Positions 61,758 to 64,000 of a stretch of DNA of 64,000 nucleotides are shown here, in pieces. The notes beneath the pieces were generated by a model. That model had not been told where the DNA came from and made no database searches. It saw nothing but the letters and a program-made list of their open reading frames with translations. The DNA lies in NCBI GenBank assembly GCA_963777905.1, contig CAVZSM010000002.1, forward strand, positions 124,001 to 188,000, read 5' to 3'. The translations under genes were made by a program, and so were the position numbers. Origin of the DNA: Trebonia sp963777905. Lineage in GTDB: Bacteria; Actinomycetota; Actinomycetes; Streptosporangiales; Streptosporangiaceae. Each line of letters starts with the position of its first letter. Within the stretch, counting starts at the first letter, position 1.

Positions 61758-62213
61758 GATGCCTACGCCGATTACCGTACCAGCAACATCCGCGCAGGCA
61801 GGACCGTCTGTTCCTGGCCGCCCACGCCGGCGTGGCGGCCACCGGGGGCACCACCGGTACCCTTAGTCATCACCGGCTCCCGGCACCCCGCTCCTCCCGG
61901 CCGCGCGGACGCAGTTTGGTGATTCCCAGTGAGCATGCGCACTGTGATTTGGATCACATTAGATGCACGATGTCATAACGGTCCGGAGCCGGGCGGCGGG
62001 CCATCTTGCCGCCCCTGCGCACGGAAAACCCGACGACATCGGGGGTTGTCGCTTCCTGGCGAGGGGTACGAAGCATTCCGCGAGGGCAAGGACGGTTACT
62101 GAGTGCCTTCGACCAGTTTTTGCCATTTGGCTTGACCTTGTCGCCCTCGCCGCTTACCGTCACTGTGCGTAACCGTTACCGTAAGCGATGACTGGCCGGG
62201 AAACCGAGGAAAA
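61758..62213. promoter_or_regulatory. Divergent pyrR-bldD control region
   Basis: About 450 bases with no gene. Besides the pyrR leader it contains a CRP-type site (61943-61958). Close to bldD, CGCTTAC at 62151-62157 and GTAAGCG at 62181-62187 form an inverted repeat 27 bases before the start codon; a candidate autoregulatory site, since BldD represses its own gene in Streptomyces. Confidence 0.5.
61943..61958. promoter_or_regulatory. CRP-type operator TGTGA-N6-TCACA
   Basis: TGTGATTTGGATCACA matches both half-sites of the cAMP-receptor-protein consensus perfectly. It lies 255 bases upstream of bldD and about 190 upstream of the pyrR leader. It may link cAMP signalling to development or pyrimidine synthesis. 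No crp gene is in the window. Confidence 0.6.
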
Positions 62214-62711
62214 ATGCCATCTGAGTACGCCAAGACCCTGGGCGCGCGACTGCGCGCTATTCGCACCCAGCAGGGACTCTCGCTGCACGGCGTTGAGGAG
62301 AAGTCACGCGGACGGTGGAAGGCCGTCGTGGTCGGTTCTTACGAGCGCGGCGACCGGTCGGTCACCGTTCAGAAGCTCGCCGAGCTTGCCGAGTTCTACG
62401 GGGTCCCGGTGTCCGAGCTGCTGCCCGGCGACGCCGCCCCCACCCCGATCGCGACCGCTCCCAAGCTCGTGATTGACCTTGAGCGGATGAACCAGCTGCC
62501 GAAGGAGAAGATCGGGCCGCTCGCCCGCTACGTCGCCACCATCCAGGCGCAGCGCGGCGACTACAACGGCCGGGTGCTCTCCGTCCGGCACGAGGACCTG
62601 CGGTCGCTGGCGGTCATCTACGACAAGTCGCCCGCTGACCTGACCGAAGAGCTCATCAGCTGGGGCGTGCTTGACGCGGACGCCCGCACCACCCCCATCG
62701 AGTCGTTCTGA
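62214..62711 (+). CDS. bldD: Developmental master regulator BldD
   Basis: 165 residues. The N-terminal XRE helix-turn-helix (YAKTLGARLRAIRTQQGLSLHGVEEKS, KAVVVGSYERGDRSVTVQKL) is almost the same as in Streptomyces BldD. The C-terminal domain keeps the cyclic-di-GMP signature RxD-x8-RxxD (RGD YNGRVLSV RHED). Dimerised by a c-di-GMP tetramer, BldD represses sporulation genes. ATG at 62214 is preceded by GAGG. Confidence 0.97.
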   Translation: MPSEYAKTLGARLRAIRTQQGLSLHGVEEKSRGRWKAVVVGSYERGDRSVTVQKLAELAEFYGVPVSELLPGDAAPTPIATAPKLVIDLERMNQLPKEKIGPLARYVATIQAQRGDYNGRVLSVRHEDLRSLAVIYDKSPADLTEELISWGVLDADARTTPIESF

Positions 62712-62715
62712 GGCT

Positions 62716-62749
62716 GAGAGGCTGGCCCGCCGCGTCGGGCCAGCCTCTC
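62716..62749. terminator. Bidirectional terminator between bldD and the HEPN gene
   Basis: Perfect 14-bp inverted repeat (GAGAGGCTGGCCCG, 62716-62729, with 62736-62749) with a 6-base loop, 5 bases after the bldD stop and between convergent genes. Confidence 0.8.
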
Positions 62750-62756
62750 GGTCGCC

Positions 62757-63212
62757 TCAGCTCGCCGGCCGGAGCGGGAGCATCGGCTGGCTGTCGACGC
62801 CGAGCGCCCGCTCGGCCACCGACAGGAAAGTCCCCGCGTCCCTGAGCAGATCCTCGGCCTCCCGCGCGGTCGCGGCCCGCGGCAGGCCCGCCTCGGCCGC
62901 GGCGCGCTTGGCCGCGCTCGCCGCGAAGAACGCCGCCCACTCGGCCAGCGCCGGCTCGACCTGCGGGAGCAGTTCCCACACGCTGCGCGGCCGCCTACGG
63001 CGCGTCCCCGTTCCCGGCTCGCCCCTGGCGGCGACGATCGCCGCCGCGGCGCGCAGCGCGGCCAGGTGCGCGCAGATGTAACGGGTACCGGGATCGCCTT
63101 CTGCGCCGGCCTCGGCCAGCCCGCGCCGAGCGGTCTCAAGCAGGCTGAGCACCGTCGGGGAAACCCGGTGCGCCGGCGCTTCGCTGCCTGCCACCGTCAG
63201 GGTGCTGATCAT
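62757..63212 (-). CDS. SAV_6107 family HEPN-domain protein
   Basis: 151 residues, mostly helical: SPTVLSLLETARRGLAEAG, RYICAHLAALRAAAAIVAAR, SVWELLPQVEPALAEWAAFFAA, and LRDAGTFLSVAERAL. This is the pattern of the actinobacterial SAV_6107 HEPN family; HEPN domains are often RNases or substrate-binding helices, but the activity of this family is not known to me. ATG at 63212 has AAGGAG 9 bases upstream. Confidence 0.85.
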   Translation of the reverse strand: MISTLTVAGSEAPAHRVSPTVLSLLETARRGLAEAGAEGDPGTRYICAHLAALRAAAAIVAARGEPGTGTRRRRPRSVWELLPQVEPALAEWAAFFAASAAKRAAAEAGLPRAATAREAEDLLRDAGTFLSVAERALGVDSQPMLPLRPAS

Positions 63213-63478
63213 CGTCGTCACTCCTTCAGCCTTCCGCTTCGTGCCGCTTCGCCCCGCCGCTGCGGGGCCCCTGGCCGGGCGAAGCGCTTCCCCACGCCCC
63301 GCCCGGCCAGCTGCCGGCCGCCAGGGGTCGCGGCGGCCGGAGTTCGCCACGTCTTCATTCGAACACAGATTCGTGGTGATGTCCAGTCCATTTGCTGACA
63401 CATTCGAAGATAGTGCGGGGGTCTGACATTCCGGCCGGTCCAGCCCCGGCGGCATCGCACGTCCGACATAGTGGGCAC

Positions 63479-64000
63479 ATGACCGGCCGCGTGCTGTCCC
63501 GGAGATCCGCGCTGGCCGGCCTTACCGCGGGGGCCGCTGCCGTAGCGGGCGGCAGCTGCGCCGAAGACCTGCTCCGCGGCTCCGGCCCGCGCCCGGTCGC
63601 CGCGATGCTGGACGACCTGATGGGAAGCTACGACTTCAACCAGGGCTGGCTGTTCGGCGGCCCGTACGTGAAGGGCGCGGAATCGCCAGGGCACGACGAC
63701 AGCGGCTACGCGCGCGTCACGCTGCCGCACACCGTCACGGACCTGTCCTGGGCCGGCTGGGACTACCGGACCTGGGAGCGCACCTGGATCTACCGCAAGC
63801 ACTTCGACAGCGCGTTCACGGCGTGCAGCCGGGTGCTCGTGACCTTCAACGGGGTCATGACGAACGCCACCGTCGTGCTCAACGGCCGGGTCGTGGCCAC
63901 CCACGCCGGCGGTTACCTGCCCTGGACGGCCGAGCTCACCGGCCATCTCAGGCCCCGCGGCAACGTGCTCGCCGTCATCGCGGACGGCCGCTGGCTCGAT
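63479..64000 (+). CDS. Glycoside hydrolase family 2-like protein, partial
   Basis: First 174 residues; the gene runs off the right edge. The N-terminus is a Tat-type signal (LSRRSALAGLTAGAAAVAGGSC) ending in a possible lipobox Cys, so the enzyme is exported and perhaps lipid-anchored. Then comes the family 2 sugar-binding jelly-roll: NQGWLFGG, VTLPHTVTDLSW, WIYRKHFD, VLVTFNGVMTNATVVLNGRVVATHAGGYLPW. The catalytic domain lies outside, so the sugar specificity is unknown. Confidence 0.88.
   Translation, partial: MTGRVLSRRSALAGLTAGAAAVAGGSCAEDLLRGSGPRPVAAMLDDLMGSYDFNQGWLFGGPYVKGAESPGHDDSGYARVTLPHTVTDLSWAGWDYRTWERTWIYRKHFDSAFTACSRVLVTFNGVMTNATVVLNGRVVATHAGGYLPWTAELTGHLRPRGNVLAVIADGRWLD

Overview
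The window is very GC-rich (about 70% or more over most of its length), densely packed DNA from a filamentous-type actinobacterium. The best markers are a BldD with an intact cyclic-di-GMP signature, an actinobacterial integration host factor (mihF), an SAV_6107-type HEPN protein, a DUF397 protein, a helicase-dead PriA, and the actinobacterial order rpe / rsmB-fmt-def-priA / metK-coaBC-rpoZ-gmk-mihF / pyr operon / bldD. An order such as Streptosporangiales would fit, but the sequence alone does not fix the genus.

Layout. 1-6024 (minus strand): the start of a ribBA copy, ribE and an FMN riboswitch, preceded by a five-gene shikimate operon aroC-aroK-aroB-aroQ-aroKB in which every junction is a 4-base overlap. 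6.2-15.4 kb: an SseB-like gene, a two-gene unit of unknown function with a huge repetitive Gln/Pro/Gly-rich protein, a DUF2877 protein, an aldose epimerase, a MobA/MocA-like nucleotidyltransferase, a LysE exporter and XdhC. 15.4-19.1 kb: a second riboswitch-controlled operon ribE-ribBA-ribH-hisG; its first part is almost identical to the left edge of the window. 19.4-24.7 kb: a lower-GC accessory patch with a three-gene Trypco2 / trypsin-like protease / helical-repeat cassette, and next to it a TrkA-like membrane protein with a C-terminal RyR domain. 24.8-40.8 kb: soluble transhydrogenase, a lipoprotein, a HAD hydrolase, a large MacB/FtsX-type exporter operon, an ECF sigma factor fused to its own membrane-anchored anti-sigma-like and extracellular region, rpe, and small enzymes. 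40.9-50.6 kb: housekeeping block rsmB-fmt-def-priA, a lone DUF397 gene, metK, coaBC, rpoZ, gmk, mihF. 51.5-61.7 kb: complete pyrimidine operon pyrR-pyrB-pyrC-carA-carB-pyrK-pyrD-pyrF, with pyrK broken by a one-base frameshift as given. 62.2-64 kb: bldD, an HEPN gene and the start of a Tat-exported glycoside hydrolase family 2 protein.

How the parts work together. The aro operon covers four of the seven chorismate steps, with a second, fused kinase/synthase copy whose DHQ-synthase domain lacks one zinc ligand. Both rib operons appear to be under FMN control, through an aptamer followed by a hairpin that covers the ribosome binding site. The pyr operon has a PyrR-type leader hairpin. The most interesting accessory system is the protease-centred cassette at 19438-22499: it has the make-up of a biological-conflict (defence) module, and its RyR-domain neighbour may belong to the same island.
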